Below, one piece after another: positions 34,958 to 43,592 of a stretch of 64,000 nt of DNA. Under the pieces are notes generated by a model. That model had not been told where the DNA came from, did no database searches, and saw nothing but the letters and a program-made list of their open reading frames with translations. Position numbers and translations under genes: made by a program. The DNA comes from an uncultured Rhodopila sp. (GTDB taxonomy: Bacteria; Pseudomonadota; Alphaproteobacteria; Acetobacterales; Acetobacteraceae), in NCBI RefSeq assembly GCF_903915725.1, contig NZ_CAIWTY010000082.1, forward strand, positions 24,495-88,494, given 5' to 3'. Position 1 is the stretch's first letter, and each line of letters begins with the position of its first letter.

Positions 34958-35405
34958 GGGAGTCCTTTGGAGAAAAAGTCATTGGTTCGCCGGACCGCCG
35001 GCACGCGAGCGGGCCGGACTTGACGGCGGAGCGGCCGAATCGGTCCTGCGGATCGGGACAACCCGGGGCGCTGGGCGCACGGCGCGGCGCAAGCTGACGT
35101 CATTCGCCGCTCGCCCGGTGGCGGGTTTCCCGTGGAAGGCATTGAAAACAGGGACTCATCAAGCCAACTTTGCCTTCGTCACCGAGATCGCCAGTATTCA
35201 TGTACTACAGTTACTGGTAAGCGAATATTTGCGGCACGGTACCATGATCCGGTGTCTCGTCAACCATGGCGGTCAAACCGCGACAAAGAAGCGCAGCCCG
35301 GGCCCTGCAGCCGGAGAAAATATCGCCGGGGCGGCGCTTTCGGCCCGTCGGGTTAGGAATTGGTTAACGTTTACGCGTCATACCTTCCAGTCGACGGAGG
35401 GCGGC
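34958..35405. other. Intergenic region between divergent radical SAM and mot genes
   Basis: About 450 bases with no supported gene. It contains mildly AT-rich sequence around 35190-35260 and 35350-35390. A CtrA-like box near the motB start is listed separately. Short frames here lack protein character. Confidence 0.5.
35353..35368 (+). promoter_or_regulatory. CtrA-like binding box upstream of motB
   Basis: TTAG-N7-TTAAC (spacer gaattgg) differs from the alphaproteobacterial CtrA consensus TTAA-N7-TTAAC by one base. It ends 37 bases before the motB start codon. CtrA controls motility in many alphaproteobacteria, which makes the location sensible; no experiment backs it. Confidence 0.5.
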
Positions 35406-36497
35406 ATGGCAGGCAAGCGCGACAAAAAGGGAAACGGCGGCGGGATTGTGATCAGACGGGAGGAAGTCGTCGAGGGCGGCCATCACGGCGGCGCCTGGAA
35501 GGTGGCCTATGCGGACTTCGTCACCGCCATGATGGCGTTCTTCCTGCTGATGTGGCTGTTGAACGCCACCACCGAGGCGCAGCGCAAGGGCCTCGCCGAC
35601 TATTTCAGCCCCAACAACGTGCTGTCGCGCTCGTCCTCCGGGACGGGCGAGCCGTTCGGGGGGCATAGCGCGCTCGACGAGGGCGCCCTGGTTTCCGATC
35701 GCGGCAGTGTGCAGGTCGTCACCGGCCAGCGCCCGGTGATCGAGCGGACCAGGGACGGAAAGGATACGGTCTATTCCGAGTACCACCGCTCCAAATCCGG
35801 CGAGGGCGAAGGCGCCGGTCCGGCAACGGACGACCAGGACGCCGACGACGCGGCGGACGACAAGCCGCTCGGCCAGGAGGCCACCCGGCCCGCGGACGGA
35901 CCCGGCGGCCCGGCTGCCTTGCGCCGCGAAGGGCAATCCGAATCGGGCGTGCGGGCAAACGACGCCCCCCTGGCCGAAGCGGAGCGGCGGGAGAAGGCGG
36001 AGTTCGAACAGGCGGCGCAGCAGATCAAGGATGCCGTGCGCAACGATCCGGCTTTGGCCGATTTGCTGAAGCAGTTGTCGATCGACATGACGCCGGAGGG
36101 GCTGCGGATACAGATCATGGATGAGGTGAAGCTGGCGATGTTCCCCTCCGGTTCCGCCACGCCGAACGAACGGGTGCGGCTGCTGATGCAGAAGGTCGTG
36201 CCGGTGCTGATGAAGCTCAGCCATCCGATTTCCGTGGCCGGGCACACCGACGCCGCGCCGTTCCCGGGGCCGGAGCGCACCAACTGGGAATTGTCGGCGG
36301 AGCGGGCGAATGCGACGCGCCGTCTTTTGGTGGAGGGCGGGTTGCCGGAGACGCGGATTCGCTCGGTGACCGGCCTGGCGGATCGCGATCCGCTGCTGCC
36401 AGCAGATCCGCTGGCGCCGGCGAACCGGCGGATCGCCATCCTGGTGCTGCGGAACCTGCCGCAAGCAGCGTCCGCGCCGGTGCCGAACGGACCGTAG
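35406..36497 (+). CDS. motB: Flagellar motor stator protein MotB
   Basis: A 363-residue stator subunit. The N-terminal plug and membrane helix is HHGGAWKVAYADFVTAMMAFFLLMWLL, with the proton-carrying Asp in Y-A-D-F-V-T-A. A long charged, low-complexity linker (residues ~90-210) leads to the OmpA/MotB peptidoglycan-binding domain: VKLAMFPSGSATPN, PISVAGHTDAAPFPGPERTNWELSAERANATRRLL (N-W-E-L-S-x-x-R-A), GLADRDPLLP..NRRIAI. With MotA it forms the ion channel that turns the flagellum, anchored to the cell wall. CGGAGGG precedes the ATG. It is followed by motA after nine bases, the reverse of the usual motA-motB order. Confidence 0.95.
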   Translation: MAGKRDKKGNGGGIVIRREEVVEGGHHGGAWKVAYADFVTAMMAFFLLMWLLNATTEAQRKGLADYFSPNNVLSRSSSGTGEPFGGHSALDEGALVSDRGSVQVVTGQRPVIERTRDGKDTVYSEYHRSKSGEGEGAGPATDDQDADDAADDKPLGQEATRPADGPGGPAALRREGQSESGVRANDAPLAEAERREKAEFEQAAQQIKDAVRNDPALADLLKQLSIDMTPEGLRIQIMDEVKLAMFPSGSATPNERVRLLMQKVVPVLMKLSHPISVAGHTDAAPFPGPERTNWELSAERANATRRLLVEGGLPETRIRSVTGLADRDPLLPADPLAPANRRIAILVLRNLPQAASAPVPNGP

Positions 36498-36506
36498 TCG
36501 CGCGCC

Positions 36507-37370
36507 ATGCTCGTTATCGGCGGACTGGTCCTGTTGTTCGGCTGCGTGTTCGGCAGCTACCTGGCCTCGGGCGGCAGCATGGAGCCGCTGATCGAAGCCG
36601 TGCCGTTCGAGATGTGGACCATCGGGGGCGCCGCGATCAGCACGTTCATCATGTCGAACAGCATGCACGACGTGAAGCACACGCTGGGCGGCCTGGGAAA
36701 GGCCATCAAGGGTGCCGCCTACAAGAAGCCGGACTACATCGAGTTGCTCAGCCTGCTGTATTTCCTGGTGCGGCTGGCCAGCACGAAGGGCGCGATGGCG
36801 CTGGAGCCGCATATCGAGAAGCCGGAGGAGAGCAAGGCTTTCACGAAATTCCCCAAGATCCTGCACAACCACCACGCCAGCACGATCATGTGCGACTACC
36901 TGCGCATGGTCGGGATGAATGCGGACGACCCGAACCAGATCGAGGACGTGATGGGGCGGGAGCTGAAAAAGACTCTCAACGAGGAACTGCATCCGTCGCA
37001 TGCGTTGCAAACCATGTCGGATGGTTTGCCGGCACTTGGCATCGTCGCGGCGGTGCTGGGCGTGATCAAGACCATGTCCCACATCGACCAGCCCCCCGCC
37101 ATTCTCGGCGCCATGATCGGCGGCGCGTTGACCGGAACGTTCCTGGGCGTGCTGCTGGCCTATGGCGTCGTCGGCCCGTTCGCCACGCGGATGAAAGGCA
37201 TTGCCGAGGAGGAAGCGAAGTATCTGGAGGTGATCCGCGCCGTCCTGGTGACCCATCTGCACGGCAACGCGCCGCAGGTGAGTGTGGAGTCCGGCCGCAA
37301 GATGGTGCCGAACGAACACATGCCGACCTTCCAGGAACTGGAAGAGGCGGTGCAGTCGCTGGATATTTAG
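36507..37370 (+). CDS. motA: Flagellar motor stator protein MotA
   Basis: A 287-residue inner-membrane stator subunit with helices at the N-terminus (MLVIGGLVLLFGCVFGSYLASGG), at ~30-50, and two C-terminal helices (LPALGIVAAVLGVIKTMSHID and ILGAMIGGALTGTFLGVLLAYGVVGPFATRM). The signature around the third helix with Pro (D-G-L-P-A-L-G-I-V-A-A) and the charged cytoplasmic loop are typical. This length matches the alphaproteobacterial MotA form. Only these two flagellar genes are in the window; the main flagellar cluster must be elsewhere. Confidence 0.95.
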   Translation: MLVIGGLVLLFGCVFGSYLASGGSMEPLIEAVPFEMWTIGGAAISTFIMSNSMHDVKHTLGGLGKAIKGAAYKKPDYIELLSLLYFLVRLASTKGAMALEPHIEKPEESKAFTKFPKILHNHHASTIMCDYLRMVGMNADDPNQIEDVMGRELKKTLNEELHPSHALQTMSDGLPALGIVAAVLGVIKTMSHIDQPPAILGAMIGGALTGTFLGVLLAYGVVGPFATRMKGIAEEEAKYLEVIRAVLVTHLHGNAPQVSVESGRKMVPNEHMPTFQELEEAVQSLDI

Positions 37371-37482
37371 GTTTATCGGGCGGCCCGCGACTCAGTATTA
37401 TACCAGCCCGTGTTGAGTTTGACCCATTGGCACGTTCGCAACCGCCGTAGAGAATGACCGATGGACACGGGCGGCTCAATAC

Positions 37483-37564
37483 TCATGGCAGGCGGAGGCC
37501 CGCAATCTGCGCCTTTGGTTGCGCAGGCAGAAGGCGTGGATGCCGACCTCCGTCGGCATGACGA
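37483..37564. repeat. Dispersed palindromic repeat, family A copy 6
   Basis: Inverted orientation: catggcaggcggaggcccgc, loop with cgcctttgg, aaggcgtggatgccgacctcc, gtcggcatgacgag. Located downstream of motA. Confidence 0.85.
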
Positions 37565-37600
37565 GGCGGCCCCGCCGAAGAGTCATTCTCTTGTACTGTA

Positions 37601-37816
37601 TCAGACCTCGGGCAGCATCCGTGTCCCGTCTACGTCGGGTCTGTGCGGTCGGGCGGGCTGCACAAGCCACGTCCACACGGCGCTTAAGACAGCCCGGATT
37701 CGAACAACAGCATCACCCCGCGGCCGGGTGCGTTCTTGCGGTAGGGGATCGTTCCAGGACCTGTCGTACCATGCCTGGTCGGTTCTGAATGGAATGAAAT
37801 CCACGGACGGTTTCAT
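37601..37816 (-). CDS. Possible small protein, 71 residues
   Basis: Reads MKPSVDFIPFRTDQAWYDRSWNDPLPQERTRPRG and then a less convincing tail. The aromatic, polar opening (I-P-F-R-x-D-x-x-W-Y-D-R) looks like a real short protein and GTGAGG lies upstream, but the C-terminal half has no clear character. Function unknown; it may be non-coding. Confidence 0.3.
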   Translation of the reverse strand: MKPSVDFIPFRTDQAWYDRSWNDPLPQERTRPRGDAVVRIRAVLSAVWTWLVQPARPHRPDVDGTRMLPEV

Positions 37817-37914
37817 ATCGGTGCCTCACTTGCGTCCTGCCGCAGCCGGTTGTGGAATTCCGCAGGCAAAGTCCGGAAATTCCGATGCCGGCCAAGCTAA
37901 CTTCAAATGAAACC

Positions 37915-37942
37915 GCCTGCTGTGACCCGGGTCACAGCAGGC
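37915..37942 (-). terminator. Terminator hairpin downstream of the LLM oxidoreductase
   Basis: A perfect 28-bp palindrome: gcctgctgtgaccc paired with gggtcacagcaggc. It starts 40 bases beyond the stop of the minus-strand gene at 37983 and is followed on that strand by a short T-rich stretch (ggtttcattt). Confidence 0.7.
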
Positions 37943-37982
37943 TGTCCGTACGCCTCACGCCGATCGGCAATTCGGGATGCTG

Positions 37983-38837
37983 TTATCCAACGTCGCGAAT
38001 GATCGCGGCCCAGCGATCCAGTATCGGCAACACCACATCCTCCTTCGCGGCCGGCAAGCCGACGGCCACCCGGGTAATCCCGAGGTCGCGATACCGCTTA
38101 AGGGTGTCGCCATTCTCCGGAGCGGAGAAAATCGACACCGGGCACGAGGCCGGATCGCGGCCGGCTTCCTTCAGCAGTTCGTGGAATTGCGGCAGGGTCT
38201 GGGTGATGTCGCCATTCGGCCCCGGCCGGCCCGCCAGCGGAATCCAGCCATCGCCGTAGCGTGCCGCGCGGCGGGCGCCGTGCGGAAAGGCGCCCCCGAC
38301 GATGACCGGAGGATGCGGTTTCTGCACCGGCTTCGGCCAGGTGCTCAGCGGCTCGAACTTGACGAATTCGCCGCTGTATTCCGGCTTCGCCTCGGTCCAG
38401 ATCGCTTTCATCGCCTCCACCCGCTCGCGCACCAGCTTGGCGCGGGTGGTGAAGACGGTGCCGTGGTTCTCCATCTCCTCGGCATTCCAGCCGACGCCGA
38501 TGCCGAACAGGAAGCGGCCGCCGGAGACCTGGTCTATCGAGGCGACCAGCTTCGCCGTCTGGATCGGGTCGCGCTGGTTGACCAGGCAGACACCGGTGCC
38601 GACTTTGAGCGTCGTGGTGGCGGCCGCGGCGGCGGTCAGCGTCACGAACGGGTCCATGACGTCGTAATACATTTTCGGCAGGTCGCCGCCACCGGGCCAG
38701 GGCGACTTGCGCGACAGCGGAATGTGGGAATGCTCGGGGGCCCAGACGGACTCGAAGCCCCGCTCCTCCAGCGCCTTCGCCAGGGCGGCTGAGGTCATGG
38801 AATAGTCGGTGAAGAACATGGAAGCGCCGAAATGCAT
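37983..38837 (-). CDS. LLM-class (putative F420-dependent) oxidoreductase
   Basis: A 284-residue luciferase-like monooxygenase-fold enzyme: MHFGASMFFTDYSMTSAALAKALEERGFESVWAPEHSHIP, TTLKVGTGVCLVNQRDPIQTAKLVASIDQVSGGRFLFGIGVGWNAEEMENHG, EYSGEFVKFEPLSTWPKPVQKPHPPVIVGG and RYGDGWIPLAGRP. The order matches TIGR03619-type LLM oxidoreductases often called F420-dependent; flavin or F420 use is not decidable. AGGAG eight bases before the ATG at 38837 fixes the start. A strong palindromic terminator follows. Likely substrates are small organics; context gives no hint. Confidence 0.87.
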   Translation of the reverse strand: MHFGASMFFTDYSMTSAALAKALEERGFESVWAPEHSHIPLSRKSPWPGGGDLPKMYYDVMDPFVTLTAAAAATTTLKVGTGVCLVNQRDPIQTAKLVASIDQVSGGRFLFGIGVGWNAEEMENHGTVFTTRAKLVRERVEAMKAIWTEAKPEYSGEFVKFEPLSTWPKPVQKPHPPVIVGGAFPHGARRAARYGDGWIPLAGRPGPNGDITQTLPQFHELLKEAGRDPASCPVSIFSAPENGDTLKRYRDLGITRVAVGLPAAKEDVVLPILDRWAAIIRDVG

Positions 38838-38911
38838 GAACAGTCTCCTGCTGCGTTTCGGAAAGTCTGGCACGATGCCGGGAAGCCGTCACCCTTACCG
38901 GGACATGCGTG

Positions 38912-39241
38912 TTACGCCGACCCGTAAAGACGCCGCCGCGAGGCGTCGATCGATCGGCGAAGGAAGGGGTTCTCAACTGATCGGTCAGTCAGCAGATCGA
39001 CGCGGCGCCCGAACAGAGCCTCGAGCGCGGCATGGAGACTAAAATACGCCTCCGCGTAGCCGCCTTCCGGCATTTCTTCGAAAATGACCAGGCAGTCGAT
39101 ATCACTGTGAGCCGGATCGAAGTCGCTGGTCAACGCGGATCCGAACAGGTCGAGACTGCGAACCCGATGTTCCCGGCAGATGGACGGGAGCGCGGTCAGG
39201 GGAGGCAAGGCTGTTGAGGCGGACACGGCTTTCGGATGCAT
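38912..39241 (-). CDS. MNT-type nucleotidyltransferase (MntA-like), without HepT partner
   Basis: A 109-residue minimal nucleotidyltransferase: VRSLDLFGSALTSDFDPAHSDIDCLVIFEEMPEG carries the G-S-x10-D-x-D catalytic signature, then VDLLTDRSVENPFLRRSIDASRRRLYGSA. In MNT-HEPN toxin-antitoxin modules MntA inactivates the HEPN RNase by adding AMP; no HEPN gene is adjacent here (the next genes are LLM and rplI), so it is an orphan. The ATG at 39241 is the most probable start. It follows rplI after a hairpin terminator. Confidence 0.78.
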   Translation of the reverse strand: MHPKAVSASTALPPLTALPSICREHRVRSLDLFGSALTSDFDPAHSDIDCLVIFEEMPEGGYAEAYFSLHAALEALFGRRVDLLTDRSVENPFLRRSIDASRRRLYGSA

Positions 39242-39267
39242 GGCCCCCGACGAGAACAAGTGGCGGC

Positions 39268-39303
39268 GTTGCGTCCTGTTCCGTGGCAGGAACAGGACGC
39301 AAC
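39268..39303 (-). terminator. Hairpin terminator of the rpsF-rpsR-rplI operon
   Basis: Perfect 15-bp stem (gttgcgtcctgttcc with ggaacaggacgcaac) and 6-base loop (gtggca), three bases past the rplI stop codon on the minus strand. No T tract follows, so it may act with Rho or as a 3'-end stabiliser. Confidence 0.65.
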
Positions 39304-39306
39304 GGA

Positions 39307-39873
39307 TCAGACCGGAGTATCGCCTTCGAAGATGTTCTCTTCGGTGGGCGCCTGCTCCTCGTCTTCCTCGGCCTCGGTCTGCTTGGCGCTCTCGCCGCGG
39401 GCCTGGCGTTCGGCTTCCTCGGGGCTGCGGGCGACGTTCACGGTCACCGGGATGGAAACTTCCGGATGCAGCGACACACGGACCTTCGCCAGGCCCAGGG
39501 TCTTGATCGGATGTTCCAGCACCACCTGCGAGCGGTTGATCGTCAGCCCGGCGGCGGTCGCCGCGTCGGAGATGTCGCGAGCAGACACCGATCCATACAG
39601 GCTGCCGGACTCGCCGGCCTGGCGGATGATGACGACGGTCAACCCGCCGACACGCTCGGCCAGACGTTCCGCTTCCTCGCGGCGCTTGATGTTCTGCGCT
39701 TCGAGCTGCGCGCGCTGCGTCTCGAAATGCGCGAGGTTCTCCTTGTTCGCGCGCAACGCCTTCTTCTGCGGCAACAGGTAGTTGCGGGCGTAGCCCGGCT
39801 TCACCTTCACCTTGTCGCCCATCTGCCCCAGCTTATCGACGCGCTGCAGCAGGATCAGTTCAACGGCGGCCAT
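39307..39873 (-). CDS. rplI: 50S ribosomal protein L9
   Basis: Binds 23S rRNA at the base of the L1 stalk. A 188-residue protein with the canonical N-terminal domain ([39 protein letters not shown]), connecting helix and C-terminal domain ([17 protein letters not shown]..., [16 protein letters not shown]). An acidic extension ([20 protein letters not shown]) makes it longer than the ~150-residue standard, as is common in alphaproteobacteria. Last gene of the S6-S18-L9 operon. Confidence 0.97.
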   Translation of the reverse strand: MAAVELILLQRVDKLGQMGDKVKVKPGYARNYLLPQKKALRANKENLAHFETQRAQLEAQNIKRREEAERLAERVGGLTVVIIRQAGESGSLYGSVSARDISDAATAAGLTINRSQVVLEHPIKTLGLAKVRVSLHPEVSIPVTVNVARSPEEAERQARGESAKQTEAEEDEEQAPTEENIFEGDTPV

Positions 39874-39885
39874 GACCCGTGCTCC

Positions 39886-40158
39886 TTACGCGACGATGTA
39901 GGGCAGCAGCGCCAGGAAGCGGGCGCGCTTGATGGCGACCGCGAGTTCGCGCTGCTTCTTGGCGGAGACGGCGGTGATGCGGCTCGGCACGATCTTGCCG
40001 CGCTCCGACAGGAAGCGGGACAGCAGGCGCACGTCCTTGTAGTCGATCTTCGGTGCATTCGGGCCGGAGAACGGGCAGGACTTGCGGCGGCGGTAGAACG
40101 GGCGGCGGGCGCCGACGGCGGCGCGCCGCGCGGCGGGGTTGATTTCGGTATCGGACAT
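39886..40158 (-). CDS. rpsR: 30S ribosomal protein S18
   Basis: A 90-residue basic protein of the small subunit that pairs with S6. The family signature is present ([61 protein letters not shown]). The conserved order rpsF-rpsR-rplI is kept with short gaps (6 and 12 bases). Confidence 0.97.
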   Translation of the reverse strand: MSDTEINPAARRAAVGARRPFYRRRKSCPFSGPNAPKIDYKDVRLLSRFLSERGKIVPSRITAVSAKKQRELAVAIKRARFLALLPYIVA

Positions 40159-40164
40159 GATGCG

Positions 40165-40629
40165 TTAATCCTCGAGGCCGCGGAAATCTTCGCCGGGGAA
40201 GGCGTCGCGCGCGCGGAATTCTTCACGGTCGTCGAACCCGCGGCGGCGGCCGCTTTCGAAGCGTCCTGCGGGCTTGGGACCGCGGAAGCCGCGTTCCCGT
40301 TCGTCGGATTTGCGGGACAGGATGGCGGACGGCGCTTCCTCGATTTCGTCGACGCGGATCGTCATGAAGCGCAGCACGTCTTCGTTCAGGCCGAGCTTGC
40401 GCTCCATTTCCGTGATGAAGGCCGGCTTGGCGTCGAGGCCGAGCAGAAGATAATGGCCCTTGCGGTTCTTTTTGATCCGGTAGGACAGGCCGCGCAGGCC
40501 CCAGTACTCGCGCTTCTTGACCGCCCCGCCGTCGGTTTCGAGCTCGGTGCCGATGTCGTCGGCGATCTGCTCGACCTGCTGTTGCGTGACGTCATTCCGT
40601 GCAATCAGCACGGTTTCGTAAAGCGGCAT
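40165..40629 (-). CDS. rpsF: 30S ribosomal protein S6
   Basis: A 154-residue protein: MPLYETVLIARNDVTQQQVEQIADDI, VKKREYWGLRGLSYRIKKNRKGHYLLLGLDAKPAFITEMERKLGLNEDVLRFMTIRVD. A C-terminal R/E/G-rich, disordered extension (FESGRRRGFDDREEFRARDAF) is longer than the ~100-residue core, common in this class. The ATG at 40629 is the standard N-terminus. First gene of the operon. Confidence 0.97.
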   Translation of the reverse strand: MPLYETVLIARNDVTQQQVEQIADDIGTELETDGGAVKKREYWGLRGLSYRIKKNRKGHYLLLGLDAKPAFITEMERKLGLNEDVLRFMTIRVDEIEEAPSAILSRKSDERERGFRGPKPAGRFESGRRRGFDDREEFRARDAFPGEDFRGLED

Positions 40630-40910
40630 GGATGAACCCCCTATGGCTTGTCTCCGCCCACGACCCCGGAGGGTCTGTTTCCACAATGGAAATTGGGCAT
40701 AGCCGGGCGCGATGCCGTCGCTCCCGGCAGGGAAGGCGCGGCTTGAAGCACGGATCGGTGCGGGGCGCAACAAGAAAGCGGTGATCGGCGCCGGTGCCGG
40801 CGATTCGCCGCCGGCGCGTGACGTCCGAACGCGAGCGGACCGACACAACGACGTTATTATGCCTAAGTGTGAGCAGCCCGTTGATCCAAATCAACTAGAA
40901 GCCCCGGAGA

Positions 40911-42002
40911 ATGACCCGATGGTGGCTGCAGGGCGCGTCGCCGCCGCAAACCATCATCACCAAGATCATGAGGTTCCTCAGCATGACCATCGCAGGGTTC
41001 AGCTTCTCCGACCTGCTGACGAGCATCCAGACCGCGTTCTTCGGCCGGGATTGGCTGGCGCTTCTCCTGGTCTGGGGCACGGTCGCGTTCGCCGCGGTCT
41101 TCACCTATTTTCAGACACGCGACGCCGAACCCGGACTGCGCGGTTTTTTCCGCCACTGCCTGCCGGAGGGCACCCTCACCCACCCCTCCGCCCGCGCCGA
41201 CTTCCTGTTCTGGCTGTCGCGCAAGATTTTCATACCGTTTTTCGTGCTGCCGCTGGCGATTTCGACGGTCACCGCCGGATATGTGGCTTATGAGGGGCTG
41301 ACCCTGATCTTCGGGCCGGCCACCCATACCGGCCCGGCGAGCACCGGCATGTTGTGCCTGTTCACGCTGACGATGGTGCTGGCCTACGACCTGTCATACT
41401 ACACCTATCATTACACCGCCCACCACGTGCCGCTGATCTGGGAATTGCACAAAGTCCATCACTCCGCGCAGGTGATGGTCGGCGTCACCAAGGACCGCGT
41501 GCATCCGCTGGAGGAGCTGGCGAATCGTTGGTGGGACGGCATGATCCCCGGCCTGACCTATGGGATCTGGCTGTTTTTCGCCCTGGACCCGGTCGAGCTG
41601 ACGGTGTTCGGCATCAGCGCCTATTTCCTGCGCAGCCTGCTGATGATGGACGTCGTGCGCCATACGCACCTCAAGATGTCATACGGGCCCTGGTTGAACC
41701 GGCTGTTCCTTTGCCCGCACTACCACCAACTGCACCACAGCATCGATCCGGCGGACTATAACAAGAACTTCGGCCTGCTGCTGTCGGTCTGGGACCGGGC
41801 ATTCGGCACGCTGGCGGTGCCCGAGCCGGGGCAGCAGTTCACTTTCGGACTGTCGAACAATGAGCATGCGGAATACCAGTCGCTCGTGCGGCTGCATGTG
41901 GTGCCGCTGAAGAAAATCTATGCCATGGTCAGCGCCTGGGTGCACAAGCATACCGATGCGGAAGACGCCCTGCCGCGGCCGGACCGGGCGGTGAAAGGCT
42001 AG
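40911..42002 (+). CDS. Sterol desaturase / fatty acid hydroxylase superfamily protein
   Basis: A 363-residue membrane di-iron oxygenase. The histidine clusters are in order: HYTAHH (near residue 170), HKVHHS (near 180) and HYHQLHHS (near 280), with membrane helices before and between. Members hydroxylate or desaturate lipids, sterols, carotenoids or hopanoids at the inner membrane. The substrate here is unknown. The ATG at 40911 has GGAG only two bases upstream, so an internal ATG at 40968 is possible. It stands alone, divergent from rpsF. Confidence 0.87.
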   Translation: MTRWWLQGASPPQTIITKIMRFLSMTIAGFSFSDLLTSIQTAFFGRDWLALLLVWGTVAFAAVFTYFQTRDAEPGLRGFFRHCLPEGTLTHPSARADFLFWLSRKIFIPFFVLPLAISTVTAGYVAYEGLTLIFGPATHTGPASTGMLCLFTLTMVLAYDLSYYTYHYTAHHVPLIWELHKVHHSAQVMVGVTKDRVHPLEELANRWWDGMIPGLTYGIWLFFALDPVELTVFGISAYFLRSLLMMDVVRHTHLKMSYGPWLNRLFLCPHYHQLHHSIDPADYNKNFGLLLSVWDRAFGTLAVPEPGQQFTFGLSNNEHAEYQSLVRLHVVPLKKIYAMVSAWVHKHTDAEDALPRPDRAVKG

Positions 42003-42248
42003 CGGCAAGGCGCGCGGAACGGGAAATGGTCGCTTTTGGATCACGGAGTCGAAACCGTGCGAGACGGCTGGATGCAAAACTTTGATGCGCGGCTTTATTA
42101 TGTGATGCAGAATTTTCTCGTTAAGCTAACTACACCCATGCTTCGCCCATCGCTTGCCGAACCGCAGCCGCGCCAGGACGATTATTGCACGCAATGAAAC
42201 GCTTTCCGTTGATCCGGTGCGGGTAGCAACCTTCAGGAGACGACAAAG

Positions 42249-43481
42249 ATGCATACAACTACGGATGTCGCAATCATCGGTGCGGGGCCCTACGGTCTTT
42301 CGCTCGCGGCGCACCTGAACGCCGCCGGACTCGATGTGCGCGTGTTCGGCAAGACCATGCATTTCTGGCGCACCAAGATGCCCGAAGGCATGGTGCTGAA
42401 ATCCGAGGGGTTTGCCTCCGACCTTTGGCATCCCAGTAACGCGCTGACATTGCAGGCTTTCTGCGCCGAACGCGGGCTGCCCTACAAACGGGCGGGGCTG
42501 CCGATACCGCTGAAGACGTTCTGCGACTACGGGGTGGAGTTCCAGAAGCGGTTCGTGCCGAACCTCGATCAGCGCTGGGTCACCGCTCTGGACCGCCGCG
42601 ACGATCACTTCGAACTGCGGGTCCAGGATAGCGACGTCGTCACCGCCCGCCGGGTCGTCCTCGCCCCCGGCATCGGCAGCTTCCAGTACATCCCGTGCGA
42701 ACTCGATCAGATTCTCGGACCGCAATGCGTCCACAGCACCGAGGTGCGCGCGCTCGACCCCTACGCCGGCAAGAAGATCCTGATCATTGGTGGCGGAGCG
42801 TCCGGCGTGGAACTGGCCGGCCTCATGAGCCAAAGGGGATCCAGCGTGACGGTGGCGACCCGCCAGCCCCGCATCTCGTTCTGCGGTCCGCCCAGCCAGC
42901 GGTCCCTGTTGGACAAGCTCCAGGCGCCCGAATCCGGCCTCGGTACCGGCTGGCGCTCGCTCGCCTGCGTGGAGGCGCCGATGGTGTTCTACCATATGCC
43001 GCAATCCTTCCGGCACATGGTGGTGCGCAAGCATCTCGGGCCGGCGCCCGGCTGGACCTCGCGCGACGAGGTCGAGCGCAACGTCACGGTATTGCTGGAA
43101 GCCAATCCGGAAAGTTCGACCATCAGACGGGACAATGCCGCCGTCAGCTTCCGGGTCAGCAACCGGACGCAGCAGACGATCGAGGCGGATCACGTCATCG
43201 CCGCGACCGGCTTCCGGGTGGATGTGCGGCGCCTGCACTTCCTCGGCCCGCGGATCATGAGCAGCCTGGTACTGGAAGACAAAACCCCTGCCCTGTCGCC
43301 GCATTTCGAAACCTCCGTCCCCGGCCTGTTCATGGTGGGCGTGACAGCGGCCAACAGCTTCGGGCCGCTGCTGCGCTTCGCCTATGGCGCCGGCTTTGCG
43401 TCGCGCCGCCTGTCGGGCTTCCTGGCCCGCAACGCGGCTCGCCAGACCGCCCGGACCGAACCGGAGCTGGTGGCCGCCTGA
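42249..43481 (+). CDS. FAD-dependent NAD(P)-binding oxidoreductase (N-hydroxylase-like)
   Basis: A 410-residue flavoprotein: DVAIIGAGPYGLSLAAHLNAAGLDVRVFGK with G-x-G-P-Y-G-L typical of lysine/ornithine N-monooxygenase-like proteins, W-R-x-K-M-P-E-G-M-V-L-K-S segment, second Rossmann motif KKILIIGGGASGVELAGLMSQRG near residue 180, IAATGFRVDVRRLHFL, and a closing FAD segment (SVPGLFMVGVTAANSFGPLLRFAYGAGFAS). It resembles flavin monooxygenases used in secondary metabolism. It is followed after 111 bases, beyond a hairpin, by a SAF-domain dehydrogenase; a shared pathway is only possible. Confidence 0.82.
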   Translation: MHTTTDVAIIGAGPYGLSLAAHLNAAGLDVRVFGKTMHFWRTKMPEGMVLKSEGFASDLWHPSNALTLQAFCAERGLPYKRAGLPIPLKTFCDYGVEFQKRFVPNLDQRWVTALDRRDDHFELRVQDSDVVTARRVVLAPGIGSFQYIPCELDQILGPQCVHSTEVRALDPYAGKKILIIGGGASGVELAGLMSQRGSSVTVATRQPRISFCGPPSQRSLLDKLQAPESGLGTGWRSLACVEAPMVFYHMPQSFRHMVVRKHLGPAPGWTSRDEVERNVTVLLEANPESSTIRRDNAAVSFRVSNRTQQTIEADHVIAATGFRVDVRRLHFLGPRIMSSLVLEDKTPALSPHFETSVPGLFMVGVTAANSFGPLLRFAYGAGFASRRLSGFLARNAARQTARTEPELVAA

Positions 43482-43489
43482 CCCATGCA

Positions 43490-43517
43490 CTGACATGGCG
43501 GGCGTCCGCCATGTCAG
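43490..43517 (+). terminator. Hairpin downstream of the flavoprotein gene
   Basis: Perfect 12-bp stem (ctgacatggcgg with ccgccatgtcag) and 4-base loop, nine bases after the stop codon. No T tract. It may terminate or attenuate before the next gene. Confidence 0.55.
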
Positions 43518-43592
43518 TCCGCGACGGCCGCGGTGTTCGCCAACGCCTCCCAAGGCTGCTAACGATTCAGGCAACCGAACGGGAGGACGGAC

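Larger units (their letters stand above)
37371..37982. other. Intergenic region with repeat, possible small ORF and terminator
   Basis: The ~600 bases after motA hold a family A repeat (37483-37564), a doubtful small minus-strand ORF (37601-37816) and a hairpin terminator (37915-37942). Nothing else was recognised. Confidence 0.6.

Noticed and set aside
35364..37319. 651-codon minus-strand ORF opposite motB-motA
   Set aside because: H/R/Q-rich shadow sequence spanning two well supported genes on the other strand.
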